10,625 nt of DNA from Firmicutes bacterium UBA3920 (lineage in GTDB: Bacteria; Bacillota; Clostridia; Caldicoprobacterales; Xylanivirgaceae): assembly GCA_002386065.1 (NCBI GenBank), contig DGES01000018.1, forward strand, positions 1,436 through 12,060, in the 5' to 3' direction. Under the pieces are notes generated by a model. The model was given only the letters and a program-made list of their open reading frames with translations. It ran no database searches and had not been told where the DNA came from. A program made the position numbers and the translations under genes. Positions 1 through 6,635 of this stretch are shown here, piece by piece (position 1 is the first letter of the stretch; the number at the start of each line of letters is the position of its first letter).

Positions 1-317
1 CCTGCTGTATCAATGACAGTGTGTAAATCGTTCTTCTTACAAAGTTTAAGGAATTCTATCAAGAAATCAGGCTGGAGGAGGGGCTCGCCGCCGGAGCATG
101 TAATACCACCGCCGGAGCTCTTAAAATATGGCTTAAACCTAATGGCCTTCTCTAAAAGTTCCTCCGCAGTAAACCTATCTCCACTATTTACATCCCAAGT
201 GTCAGGATTATGGCAATAAGCACACCTCAAACTACATCCCTGAAAAAAAACTACAAATCTAATACCTGGGCCATCTGTAAGTCCCATACTCTCTATTGAG
301 TGTATTTTCCCTGTCAT
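1..317 (-). CDS. pflA: Pyruvate formate-lyase activating enzyme (radical SAM), partial: N-terminal ~105 residues
   Basis: This enzyme uses S-adenosylmethionine and a [4Fe-4S] cluster to abstract a hydrogen from the glycine-radical residue of pyruvate formate-lyase, switching that enzyme on under anaerobic conditions; it is cytosolic. The visible part begins MTGKIHSIESMGLTDGPG, followed by the activase form of the radical-SAM signature CSLRCAYCHNPDTW, with cluster cysteines at 28, 32 and 35, and then a GGEP motif (about residues 80-83) typical of the SAM-binding region. The frame is open to the window edge, so the C-terminal half lies outside. The start ATG at 317-315 is preceded by a strong GGAGG at 330-326. 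It lies 21 bp after the pflB stop, so the two genes are very probably cotranscribed and share the pflB promoter and leader. Family assignment is secure because the signature and the pflB neighbour agree. Confidence 0.96.
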   Translation of the reverse strand, partial: MTGKIHSIESMGLTDGPGIRFVVFFQGCSLRCAYCHNPDTWDVNSGDRFTAEELLEKAIRFKPYFKSSGGGITCSGGEPLLQPDFLIEFLKLCKKNDLHTVIDTA

Positions 318-338
318 ATGCCCCACCTCCATATATAT

Positions 339-2564
339 TTACATTGCCTCATGGAACGTTCTCTTTATAACCTCAAGCTGCTGCTCCCGTGTAAGCCTAT
401 TGAAATTTACTGCATACCCTGAAACTCTAATAGTAAGGGTTGGATATTTATCTGGATGCTCCATGGCATCTATTAACATTTCCCTATCCATAACATTTAC
501 ATTCAAATGATGAGCATCTTGGGCAAAATAACCATCTAATATGGCGCATAGATTTTCTATCCTGTTTTCATCGTCTCTGCCTAGTGCTTCAGGCACTATA
601 GAAAATGTATTTGAAATACCGTCTTCACATACAGATTTATATGGTATCTTGGCTACAGAGTTAAGGGAAGCAAGTGCCCCGCTCTTATCCCTGCCATGCA
701 TTGGATTTGCGCCGGGTGCAAAAGGTTCTCCTGCTTTTCTACCATCTGGCGTTGAACCTGTCTTCTTACCATATACCACATTTGACGTAATCGTGAGTAC
801 TGATAGAGTATGCTCTGCATCCCTATATGTCTTGTGCTTTCTAAGTTCAGCCATGAAAGTCTTCAAGAGACTAACCGCTATCTGATCCACCCTATCATCA
901 TCATTGCCATATTTAGGAAAGTCTCCTTCTATTTCAAAGTCTACTGCTATACCATCTTTCCATATGGGTTTTACCTTGGCATATTTTATTGCACTAAGTG
1001 AATCTGCAGCCACAGATAGTCCAGCTACACCAAATGCCATGGATCTTTTAACGTCGGTATCGTGGAGAGCCATAAGCCCTGCTTCATATGCATATTTATC
1101 GTGCATATAATGTATTATGTTCATGGTATTAACATATAATTCAGCCACATACTCTAATACTTTCAGGTAATTTTCATATACTTCGTCAAAATCCAACATG
1201 TCCCCCTCTAGCTTAGGAATACCAGGTACAACCTTCATCCTTCTCTTCTCATCCACACCACCATTTATTGCATACAAAAGTGCCTTTGCTAAATTGCATC
1301 TTGCACCAAAAAACTGCATCTGCTTACCCATCTCCATGGCAGAAACACAGCAAGCAATTCCATAATCATCCCCATATATTGGACGCATAACGTCGTCATT
1401 TTCATATTGGATTGCATCACTCTTAATAGACATCTTTACACAATATCTTTTAAAGTTCTCTGGAAGAGACTCCGACCATAATATAGTCATATTAGGCTCT
1501 GGCGCAGGTCCTAAATTATCAAGTGTATGAAGGAATCTAAAAGAAGTTTTAGTCACAAGAGGTCTGCCATCTTCTCCCATTCCGCCTATAGCTTCCGTTA
1601 CCCAGTTGGGATCACCTGCAAACAACTCATTATACTCAGGTGTTCTTAAATGTCTGACCAATCTAAGTTTTATTACAAATTGATCGATTAGCTCTTGTGC
1701 CTCAGCCTCTGTCAGAATACCATTCTCTAAATCCCTCTGTATATAGATGTCTATGAATGTACTTGTCCTACCTAACGACATGGCTGCACCATTATTTTCC
1801 TTTATACCTGCCAAATATCCAAAATATAAGAACTGGACAGCTTCCCTTGCATTCTCTGCTGGTTTCGAAATGTCAAAACCGTAGGACTTTGCCATATTCT
1901 CCATCTTCTCAAGTGCCCTTATCTGCTCTGTTACTTCTTCTCTTAATCTTATCAATTCATCATCCATGGGCCCCTTTAATCCCTTTAAATCTTCCTTCTT
2001 CTTAAGTTTTAAAAATTCAGTGCCATATAGAGGTATTCGCCTAAAATCGCCTATTATGCGTCCCCTACCATAGCCATCAGGAAGCCCAGTAAGTAGCCCT
2101 ACAGTCCTCGCTGCCCTAGTCTCTTCAGGATATGCATCAAATACACCTTGATTATGAGTCTTCCTATATTCATGAAATATTTTAGAATTTTCCTCTCCTA
2201 ACTCATATCCATAAGCCTTAAGTGCCTGCTCCACCATTCTTATACCGCCAAAGGGATTGATCATCCTCTTTAAAGGTGCATCTGTTTGTAACCCTACTAT
2301 TACCTCATTATCCTTATCTATATATCCAGGTCCAAAACTATCTATGCCAGACACAGTATCTGCATCAACATCTAAGACTCCCTTTTTTAATTCTTCTGCC
2401 AATAGATCTTTGCATATATTCCATACCTTCTGAGTTTTAGATGATACACCTTCTAAAAAACTCTCATCTCCATCATATGGGGTATAATTTTCCTGAATAA
2501 AATCTCTCACATCTATATTTTCTATCCAATTTCCTTCTTTAAACCCCTTCCATGCTTGCTTCAT
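339..2564 (-). CDS. pflB: Formate C-acetyltransferase (pyruvate formate-lyase)
   Basis: This cytosolic glycyl-radical enzyme converts pyruvate and CoA to acetyl-CoA and formate. The 741 residues are close to the E. coli enzyme (759). The active-site Cys-Cys pair is present at 405-406 (GIACCVSAMEMG), followed by the conserved GKQMQFFGARCNLAKALLYA block. The glycine-radical loop RVSGYAVNF near the C-terminus places the radical glycine at 716. The adjacent cysteine pair separates true PFL from diol dehydratases and other glycyl-radical enzymes, which have a single catalytic cysteine. The N-terminus (WKGFKEGNWIENIDVRDFI) is also PFL-like, supporting the ATG at 2564. A GGAGG at 2576-2572 lies 7 nt upstream of it. 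The gene is followed closely by its activase gene. Its leader carries a ZTP-type riboswitch and a terminator, so expression is probably set by transcription attenuation as well as by the upstream promoter. Confidence 0.98.
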   Translation of the reverse strand: MKQAWKGFKEGNWIENIDVRDFIQENYTPYDGDESFLEGVSSKTQKVWNICKDLLAEELKKGVLDVDADTVSGIDSFGPGYIDKDNEVIVGLQTDAPLKRMINPFGGIRMVEQALKAYGYELGEENSKIFHEYRKTHNQGVFDAYPEETRAARTVGLLTGLPDGYGRGRIIGDFRRIPLYGTEFLKLKKKEDLKGLKGPMDDELIRLREEVTEQIRALEKMENMAKSYGFDISKPAENAREAVQFLYFGYLAGIKENNGAAMSLGRTSTFIDIYIQRDLENGILTEAEAQELIDQFVIKLRLVRHLRTPEYNELFAGDPNWVTEAIGGMGEDGRPLVTKTSFRFLHTLDNLGPAPEPNMTILWSESLPENFKRYCVKMSIKSDAIQYENDDVMRPIYGDDYGIACCVSAMEMGKQMQFFGARCNLAKALLYAINGGVDEKRRMKVVPGIPKLEGDMLDFDEVYENYLKVLEYVAELYVNTMNIIHYMHDKYAYEAGLMALHDTDVKRSMAFGVAGLSVAADSLSAIKYAKVKPIWKDGIAVDFEIEGDFPKYGNDDDRVDQIAVSLLKTFMAELRKHKTYRDAEHTLSVLTITSNVVYGKKTGSTPDGRKAGEPFAPGANPMHGRDKSGALASLNSVAKIPYKSVCEDGISNTFSIVPEALGRDDENRIENLCAILDGYFAQDAHHLNVNVMDREMLIDAMEHPDKYPTLTIRVSGYAVNFNRLTREQQLEVIKRTFHEAM

Positions 2565-2602
2565 TTTAAAACCTCCTCTATTCTATACTTCTATATGAGT
2601 CC

Positions 2603-2643
2603 AAAAATATAGACCACCCGGACTTTTTGCTGCCCAGGCGGTC
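2603..2643 (-). terminator. Intrinsic terminator forming the riboswitch expression platform of pflBA
   Basis: On the minus strand GACCGCCTGGGC (2643-2632) pairs with GTCCGGGTGGTC (2623-2612) over 12 consecutive pairs, three of them G-U, around an 8-nt A-rich loop. A U-rich run (TATATTTTT, 2611-2603) follows. The 5' arm is the same segment that forms the P3 hairpin and the pseudoknot strand of the aptamer. Ligand-bound aptamer and terminator are therefore mutually exclusive, which predicts an ON switch. The geometry is read directly from the sequence; the direction of control is inferred. Confidence 0.8.
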
Positions 2644-2703
2644 GGCATATCTTAAAATCACACTCCCTCATGGTTTTTTCCATTGCCGCCAGTCATGTGA
2701 TTT
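2631..2703 (-). ncRNA. ZTP/ZMP riboswitch aptamer ('pfl' RNA motif) in the pflBA leader
   Basis: The minus strand shows both hallmark strings of this class: TGACTGGCGG near the 5' side and CCGCCTGGGCA at the 3' side. The elements fit the known fold. P1 is AAATCACA (2703-2696) with TGTGATTT (2662-2655), 8 perfect pairs. P2 is ATGG/CCAT with an A6 loop (2683-2670), followed by the purine-rich GAGGGAG. P3 is TGCC (2647-2644) with GGCA (2634-2631). The pseudoknot is GGCGG (2690-2686) with CCGCC (2641-2637). The class senses the purine intermediate ZMP and its triphosphate ZTP, signals of 10-formyl-tetrahydrofolate shortage, and is known to lie before purine, folate and formate genes. Its placement before pflB fits that role, because PFL makes the formate used by formate-THF ligase. 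Confidence 0.92.
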
Positions 2704-2761
2704 CTTTTACATATAATTAATTTTAAAATTGTACCTTATGCTTTATCTTTTAAACACTATC

Positions 2762-2790
2762 ATAATAGCAATACTCACATCCTTTGTCAA
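2762..2790 (-). promoter_or_regulatory. Sigma-A promoter of pflBA
   Basis: On the minus strand TTGACA (2790-2785) is separated by exactly 17 nt from TATTAT (2767-2762), and the -10 is preceded by TG-n, giving an extended -10. Transcription would start near 2755, leaving a leader of about 190 nt that contains the whole riboswitch and terminator before the pflB ATG. Confidence 0.85.
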
Positions 2791-2835
2791 TATTTTTTTA
2801 GCTATGTTGCAAAATACGGTTTTAACTTGCAATTC

Positions 2836-2864
2836 TTTATATATATAATCAAATATGTTATACT
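2836..2864 (+). promoter_or_regulatory. Probable promoter of the flavoprotein gene
   Basis: TATACT (2859-2864) is preceded by TGT, an extended -10. A weak TTTATA (2836-2841) lies 17 nt upstream as the -35. Transcription would begin near 2871, about 100 nt before the ATG at 2971. It diverges from the pflB promoter, with roughly 70 bp between the two -35 regions and -10 sites. The -35 is poor, so confidence is moderate. Confidence 0.5.
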
Positions 2865-2914
2865 AAAAACAAAAACTTGGAACCTAAATATATCAATATT
2901 AACTTCAAAAGATG

Positions 2915-2936
2915 TATTGTCCTCTTTTTGACAATA
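2915..2936 (+). repeat. Perfect inverted repeat in the flavoprotein leader
   Basis: TATTGTC and GACAATA form 7-bp perfect arms around an 8-nt CT-rich spacer. It lies between the predicted transcription start and the ribosome binding site of the downstream flavoprotein gene. It could be an operator or a small leader hairpin; the sequence does not decide between them. A TTGACA overlapping its right side has no convincing -10 partner. Confidence 0.4.
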
Positions 2937-2970
2937 TAAACTTTTAAACATTAGATAGAGGTATCACTTT

Positions 2971-4209
2971 ATGACTAAAAAAGAAAAACATGTTATCATA
3001 ATAGGCGGCGGAGCTGCAGGCATGATTGCTGCCATATCAGCTAAAAGACAAGGGGCTCGAGTTACCATACTTGAAAAAAATCCTAGAGTCGGGAAAAAGA
3101 TACTTGTAACCGGCAATGGACGATGTAATTTCACTAATATAAATACAGATATTGAATATTATAATGGCAAAAATCCTAAATTTGCATATAGCGCACTATC
3201 ACAGTTCGACCCTTATACCACTATTAATTTTTTTGAAAAGTTAGGCATAGCCCACAAGGTTGAAGAATGTGGTAAGGTCTTTCCAATGTCAGATCAAGCC
3301 TCTAGCGTATTAGATGTTCTCTTATATGAATTAAATGATATAGGTGTAGACATCATTTGCAACGCCCATGTTAAAAATATACTAAAAAAAGATAATGTAT
3401 TTAAAGTTGAATTAAAAGATAAATCCCCTATAAAAGGTGATAGCATCATAATTTCCACCGGTGGTAAAGCCATGCCATCTACTGGTTCCGACGGAAGTGG
3501 ATTTAAACTGGCTAAAAATTTGGGGCATAACATAATAAATATATTCCCTGCTCTTGTCCAATTGAAGTTAGAAGGCTCATTTTTCAATCAAATTCAAGGC
3601 GTAAAACTTGTAGGAACTGCTGAATTGCTACATAAGAATAATACGCTTGCCATGGATAGGGGCGATATTCTATTCACTAATTATGGAATATCAGGGCCAC
3701 CTATACTTCAGCTCAGTAGAAAGGCAGGTGAACTTCTACAAAAAGGTGAAAAACCTATATTAAAGATTTCTATAATAGATACCATGTCCAGAGAAGAACT
3801 TAGACACTATATAACCCAGCGCTTTAAAAATAGCACAAAAAAAACAGTAGAATTCAGTCTTGTAGGACTGATAAATAAAAGATTAATTCCTGTACTCCTG
3901 CGTGAGGCTGAAATTGATAATACAAAAAAACTTGTGTCAAATCTATCATCTAAGGAACGCGAGAGCATAATCCATATACTCACCGATTGGAGATTCAATA
4001 TCCGTGGCACAAAGAGTTGGCCTAGTGCACAGGTTACAGCAGGTGGAGTAGACACCGATGAAATTGATCCAAGTACTTTGGAATCGAAACTTGTAAAAAA
4101 CCTATTTTTTGCCGGAGAAGTGATAGATATAGATGGACTATGTGGCGGTTTTAATCTGCAGTGGGCCTGGTCCTCTGGATTTGTGGCTGGCAGGTGTGCT
4201 GCTTTATAG
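2971..4209 (+). CDS. HI0933-like (BaiN/YhiN-type) NAD(P)/FAD-dependent oxidoreductase
   Basis: This is a predicted cytosolic flavoprotein of 412 residues, a normal full length for the HI0933/BaiN family. The N-terminal Rossmann fold reads VIIIGGGAAGMIAA (glycines 12-14 and 17) with an acidic residue at 35 (ILEKN) to bind the FAD ribose. It is followed by the family-typical GKKILVTGNGRCNFTN (about 41-56). A middle domain (about 190-340) inserts between the two halves of the FAD fold. The C-terminal signature FFAGEVIDIDGLCGGFNLQWAWSSG is the second FAD-binding segment. Members related to BaiN have been linked to bile-acid 7-dehydroxylation steps, but the physiological substrate of most, including this one, is unknown. 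The start ATG at 2971 has a modest AGAGG (2957-2961) 9 nt upstream. It diverges from pflB and is followed by a 79-bp gap before the ABC genes, so it may be a single-gene unit. Confidence 0.9.
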   Translation: MTKKEKHVIIIGGGAAGMIAAISAKRQGARVTILEKNPRVGKKILVTGNGRCNFTNINTDIEYYNGKNPKFAYSALSQFDPYTTINFFEKLGIAHKVEECGKVFPMSDQASSVLDVLLYELNDIGVDIICNAHVKNILKKDNVFKVELKDKSPIKGDSIIISTGGKAMPSTGSDGSGFKLAKNLGHNIINIFPALVQLKLEGSFFNQIQGVKLVGTAELLHKNNTLAMDRGDILFTNYGISGPPILQLSRKAGELLQKGEKPILKISIIDTMSREELRHYITQRFKNSTKKTVEFSLVGLINKRLIPVLLREAEIDNTKKLVSNLSSKERESIIHILTDWRFNIRGTKSWPSAQVTAGGVDTDEIDPSTLESKLVKNLFFAGEVIDIDGLCGGFNLQWAWSSGFVAGRCAAL

Positions 4210-4226
4210 ATTAACTTTACCGAAAG

Positions 4227-4248
4227 TGATATTATATACCTAATATCA
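4227..4248 (+). repeat. Perfect palindrome upstream of the ABC exporter, possible operator
   Basis: TGATATTA (4227-4234) and TAATATCA (4241-4248) are perfect 8-bp arms separated by TATACC. The arms contain -10-like AT-rich strings, so a regulator bound here would overlap the likely promoter of the exporter genes. No adjacent regulator gene is present in the window. Confidence 0.5.
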
Positions 4249-4255
4249 AATTATA

Positions 4256-4268
4256 TAGAGTGACTCTA
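4256..4268 (+). repeat. Second perfect palindrome upstream of the ABC exporter
   Basis: TAGAGT-G-ACTCTA is a 13-nt perfect palindrome with a single central base, 8 nt after the first palindrome and just before the AAGGAG ribosome binding site at 4275-4280. It is unrelated in sequence to the first palindrome. It may be a second regulator site or chance. Confidence 0.4.
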
Positions 4269-4288
4269 AATTATAAGGAGATGAATTT

Positions 4289-5053
4289 ATGGATAATATT
4301 TCTATACTAGCAAAAAATTTAACTAAAAAGTTCGGCAACTATACTGCCGTAGACAAAATAAATCTTTCAATAAAAAAAGGTGAAATCTACGGCTTTCTCG
4401 GCCCCAATGGAGCAGGCAAAACTACAACTATAAGAATGCTAACTGGTACATTAACCCCCACCGCTGGGGAAATCTCAATCCTCGGCCTTCCCATGACAGA
4501 ATATGAACTAGAGATAAAAAGACGCATTGGAGTAGTACCCGATGAACCGAAGATATATGAAGGACTTAGAGGTAGAGAGTTTTTGGATTTTATAATCGGA
4601 GTCTATAATTTAGATAAAGATACTATATTACCACGGGTAGAAGAGCTGACATCTGCCTTTGTAGTAGACTATTTAGAAGACTACATAGGCGATTATTCCC
4701 ACGGCATGAGTCAAAAGCTTATGTTAATATCTGTCCTTATGCGTGAACCTGAAGTTATGTTTTTAGATGAACCGACCGTAGGTCTCGATGCCCGTGCTGC
4801 CCGTATACTAAAAGAACTTCTAAATAAGTACGCCAAAGAAGGAGCTACAATATTTTTAACTACACATGTGCTGGAGATTGCTGAAAAGATGTGTAATCGG
4901 ATAGGAATAATAGATAAAGGACTTTTAATAGCCGAAGGTAGCCTTGAAGAACTTCAACACCTAAGTAATGAAGGACATACAAGCCTTGAAGATTTGTTTT
5001 TAGAACTAACCGGTAATGAAAATGTTCGTGAAATTGTGGAGGCTTTAAAATGA
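4289..5053 (+). CDS. ABC transporter ATP-binding protein (ABC-2 type exporter)
   Basis: This is the cytoplasmic ATPase subunit (254 residues) that powers the permease encoded next to it. Motifs in order: Walker A GPNGAGKTT (38-46); the Q-loop region VVPDEPKIYEGL (82-93), where the usual glutamine is replaced by acidic/proline residues; an ABC signature of the form YSHGMSQK (136-143) instead of LSGGQ; Walker B VMFLDEP (156-162); D-loop GLD (165-167); and the switch histidine in TTH at 193. The divergent Q-loop and signature are seen in a subgroup of ABC-2 exporters, and all catalytic residues remain, so it should hydrolyse ATP. The ATG at 4289 has AAGGAG 8 nt upstream. Its stop overlaps the start of the permease (ATGA), which indicates translational coupling. 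The substrate cannot be told from sequence; candidates include peptides, antibiotics, ions or lipids. Confidence 0.94.
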   Translation: MDNISILAKNLTKKFGNYTAVDKINLSIKKGEIYGFLGPNGAGKTTTIRMLTGTLTPTAGEISILGLPMTEYELEIKRRIGVVPDEPKIYEGLRGREFLDFIIGVYNLDKDTILPRVEELTSAFVVDYLEDYIGDYSHGMSQKLMLISVLMREPEVMFLDEPTVGLDARAARILKELLNKYAKEGATIFLTTHVLEIAEKMCNRIGIIDKGLLIAEGSLEELQHLSNEGHTSLEDLFLELTGNENVREIVEALK

Positions 5054-6621
5054 GGGATTTGAAATTATTATACAGATATGCTACAAAATTATATAAGCCA
5101 AAAAAAACAAAGAAAAAATCTAATAAACTATTATCTATAATCTCTACTCTATTTATAATGGCTGTTTTTGTAATCCCCATGACTTTTGCTTTTTATGAAA
5201 TGTTTACTATGCTTGCCATACCTGTGTCTAATTTAGGCATACCATATTCAGGATATATAGCAGATATATATATGTTCACATTCCCAGCCACATTAGGATT
5301 AATGGCAATACTTACTCTAGTACCTAGTATGGTTTTTAATGTATATGGAGCCGATGATATTGCTTTCTTGCTCAGTCTTCCCATAAAAAAACAAACCCTC
5401 TTTTTATTTAAAGCCCTTATGGGAATTACCAGTGGTATTTTCCCTCTCCTCATGATAATAATAAGCAGTATTTGCTATGCCATTGTCTTTAAATTAAATA
5501 TTGTCTTGGTTATATTAGGATTACTTTTATTCTTATCTTTCATATTATTACTTTCAATAGCTCTAGGTTCATTATTGACTAGGTTTATGAGTAAATCTAC
5601 CGCCCGTATTACATCTCAAATCTTTTTATACATAAGCCTTCTACTATATGTACTCATTATGAATATCATGCCTAGACAAGCTGAAAATCCCCAAATGGTT
5701 GCAATAGAATTTAGCAAAATATTCGAAATTCTAGAAGGCAAATATGCAAGGCTGCTCCCAACTAATTGGCTATTATATGCAATCAAAGGTGATATAAAAG
5801 TAATTGGTATCTTAGGAATCTTATGTCTCATACTTATACCAGTATCTATGAAAACAGTAGATTTAACGGGAATGAAAAATGGGCGAATCAGCACAAAAAA
5901 AAGACGAAAATTAGGAGTGTCTCGCCATCCTATTATAAAAAAAGAATTACGCATTATTATGAGGAATCCACAAAGTCTATTCAGTATATCTTACGCCATG
6001 ATTTTCCCTTTAATTATGACTTATGTAAACCATTCAGCCTTAAGCGGAAGTATCTTTGCTAGTATGTTTGCTATTTTGTACGCCTGTAATCTAGGACTTC
6101 AGCTCCTAGCTGAAGAACAAAAAATATGGCCATTCCAAAAACTTCTACCTCTGCCTATGGGAAATATGTGCCGCTACAAGGCATTTATAACAACTGCAAT
6201 ATTTACAGCCACATACACAATAGTATTAGTGGCAGCATATTTCATAACAGATATGCATCCCCTTATGCTGCTGAGTATTATCCCTATGGCAATAGTAATA
6301 TTTTATTCCACAATATATGCTCTAGAACTCTTTTTAGAGGTTCCCAATAGAGTAATAAAAGCAGATACAGCAAGCTTAAACTTTAAAGAGGGATTATCGC
6401 TCCAGTTTAAAAATATATTTTTAAGTCTGGGAATAATAATTCCATTTTACTTGTGGTGTGAACTCTATACTAAGGATACTACTCTCTTTCCTTCAATTAC
6501 TCTCCTATGGTGGCACAAACTTTTACCCTTAGTACCCCCGCTAATTATAATTATCATAACCATATTCCTTATCAAGAAATCATTTAGAAAAATAGATTCA
6601 AACATAGGTGCTTGGGAATAA
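5050..6621 (+). CDS. ABC-2 type exporter permease, large polytopic membrane protein
   Basis: This is the membrane partner of the preceding ATPase, 523 residues. The N-terminus is short, cytoplasmic and very lysine-rich (about 16-26), followed by about 11-12 hydrophobic segments. The clearest are near residues 28-50, 70-95, 118-145, 148-175, 190-207, 245-265, 305-350, 378-402, 405-432, 455-475 and 490-513. A basic loop (about 275-305, with GRISTKKRRKLG) divides the protein into two halves, which suggests an internal duplication of a six-helix permease unit. This would explain a single long permease gene where many exporters use two shorter ones. It starts at the ATGA overlap with the ATPase gene (5050-5053). 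It ends inside the hairpin shared with the convergent PLD gene. The exporter role is inferred from the paired ATPase; the substrate is unknown. Confidence 0.85.
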   Translation: MRDLKLLYRYATKLYKPKKTKKKSNKLLSIISTLFIMAVFVIPMTFAFYEMFTMLAIPVSNLGIPYSGYIADIYMFTFPATLGLMAILTLVPSMVFNVYGADDIAFLLSLPIKKQTLFLFKALMGITSGIFPLLMIIISSICYAIVFKLNIVLVILGLLLFLSFILLLSIALGSLLTRFMSKSTARITSQIFLYISLLLYVLIMNIMPRQAENPQMVAIEFSKIFEILEGKYARLLPTNWLLYAIKGDIKVIGILGILCLILIPVSMKTVDLTGMKNGRISTKKRRKLGVSRHPIIKKELRIIMRNPQSLFSISYAMIFPLIMTYVNHSALSGSIFASMFAILYACNLGLQLLAEEQKIWPFQKLLPLPMGNMCRYKAFITTAIFTATYTIVLVAAYFITDMHPLMLLSIIPMAIVIFYSTIYALELFLEVPNRVIKADTASLNFKEGLSLQFKNIFLSLGIIIPFYLWCELYTKDTTLFPSITLLWWHKLLPLVPPLIIIIITIFLIKKSFRKIDSNIGAWE

Positions 6622-6634
6622 GCACCTATGTTTG
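6599..6634. terminator. Bidirectional hairpin terminator between convergent genes
   Basis: CAAACATAGGTGCTT (6599-6613) and AAGCACCTATGTTTG (6620-6634) are perfect 15-bp arms with a GGGAAT loop. The permease stop codon (6619-6621) sits at the loop/3' arm junction, and the PLD stop (6638-6636) starts just past the stem, so the hairpin fills the space between the genes. Neither side has a long U-run: the plus strand has only TTTG and TCTA, and the minus strand has a TATTTTT 6-12 nt beyond the stem. Termination in the minus direction is somewhat better supported. Confidence 0.75.
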
Positions 6635-6635
6635 T

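Noticed and set aside
13..219. Plus-strand 68-codon frame at the left edge
   Set aside because: It is antisense to pflA, whose radical-SAM signature is read on the minus strand.
541..1110. Plus-strand open frames of 63-114 codons opposite pflB
   Set aside because: They lie wholly inside the unmistakable pflB coding region in antisense, have no ribosome binding sites, and encode no recognisable domain.
2625..2703. THF riboswitch as an alternative identity for the pflB leader element
   Set aside because: The CTGGCGG and CCGCCTGGGCA strings, the P1-P2 layout and the 5-bp pseudoknot are those of the ZTP class; THF-class hallmarks are absent.
2928..2956. TTGACA with TTAGAT 17 nt downstream as a flavoprotein promoter
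   Set aside because: The -10 is poor and transcription would start only a few bases before the ATG, cutting into the ribosome binding site.
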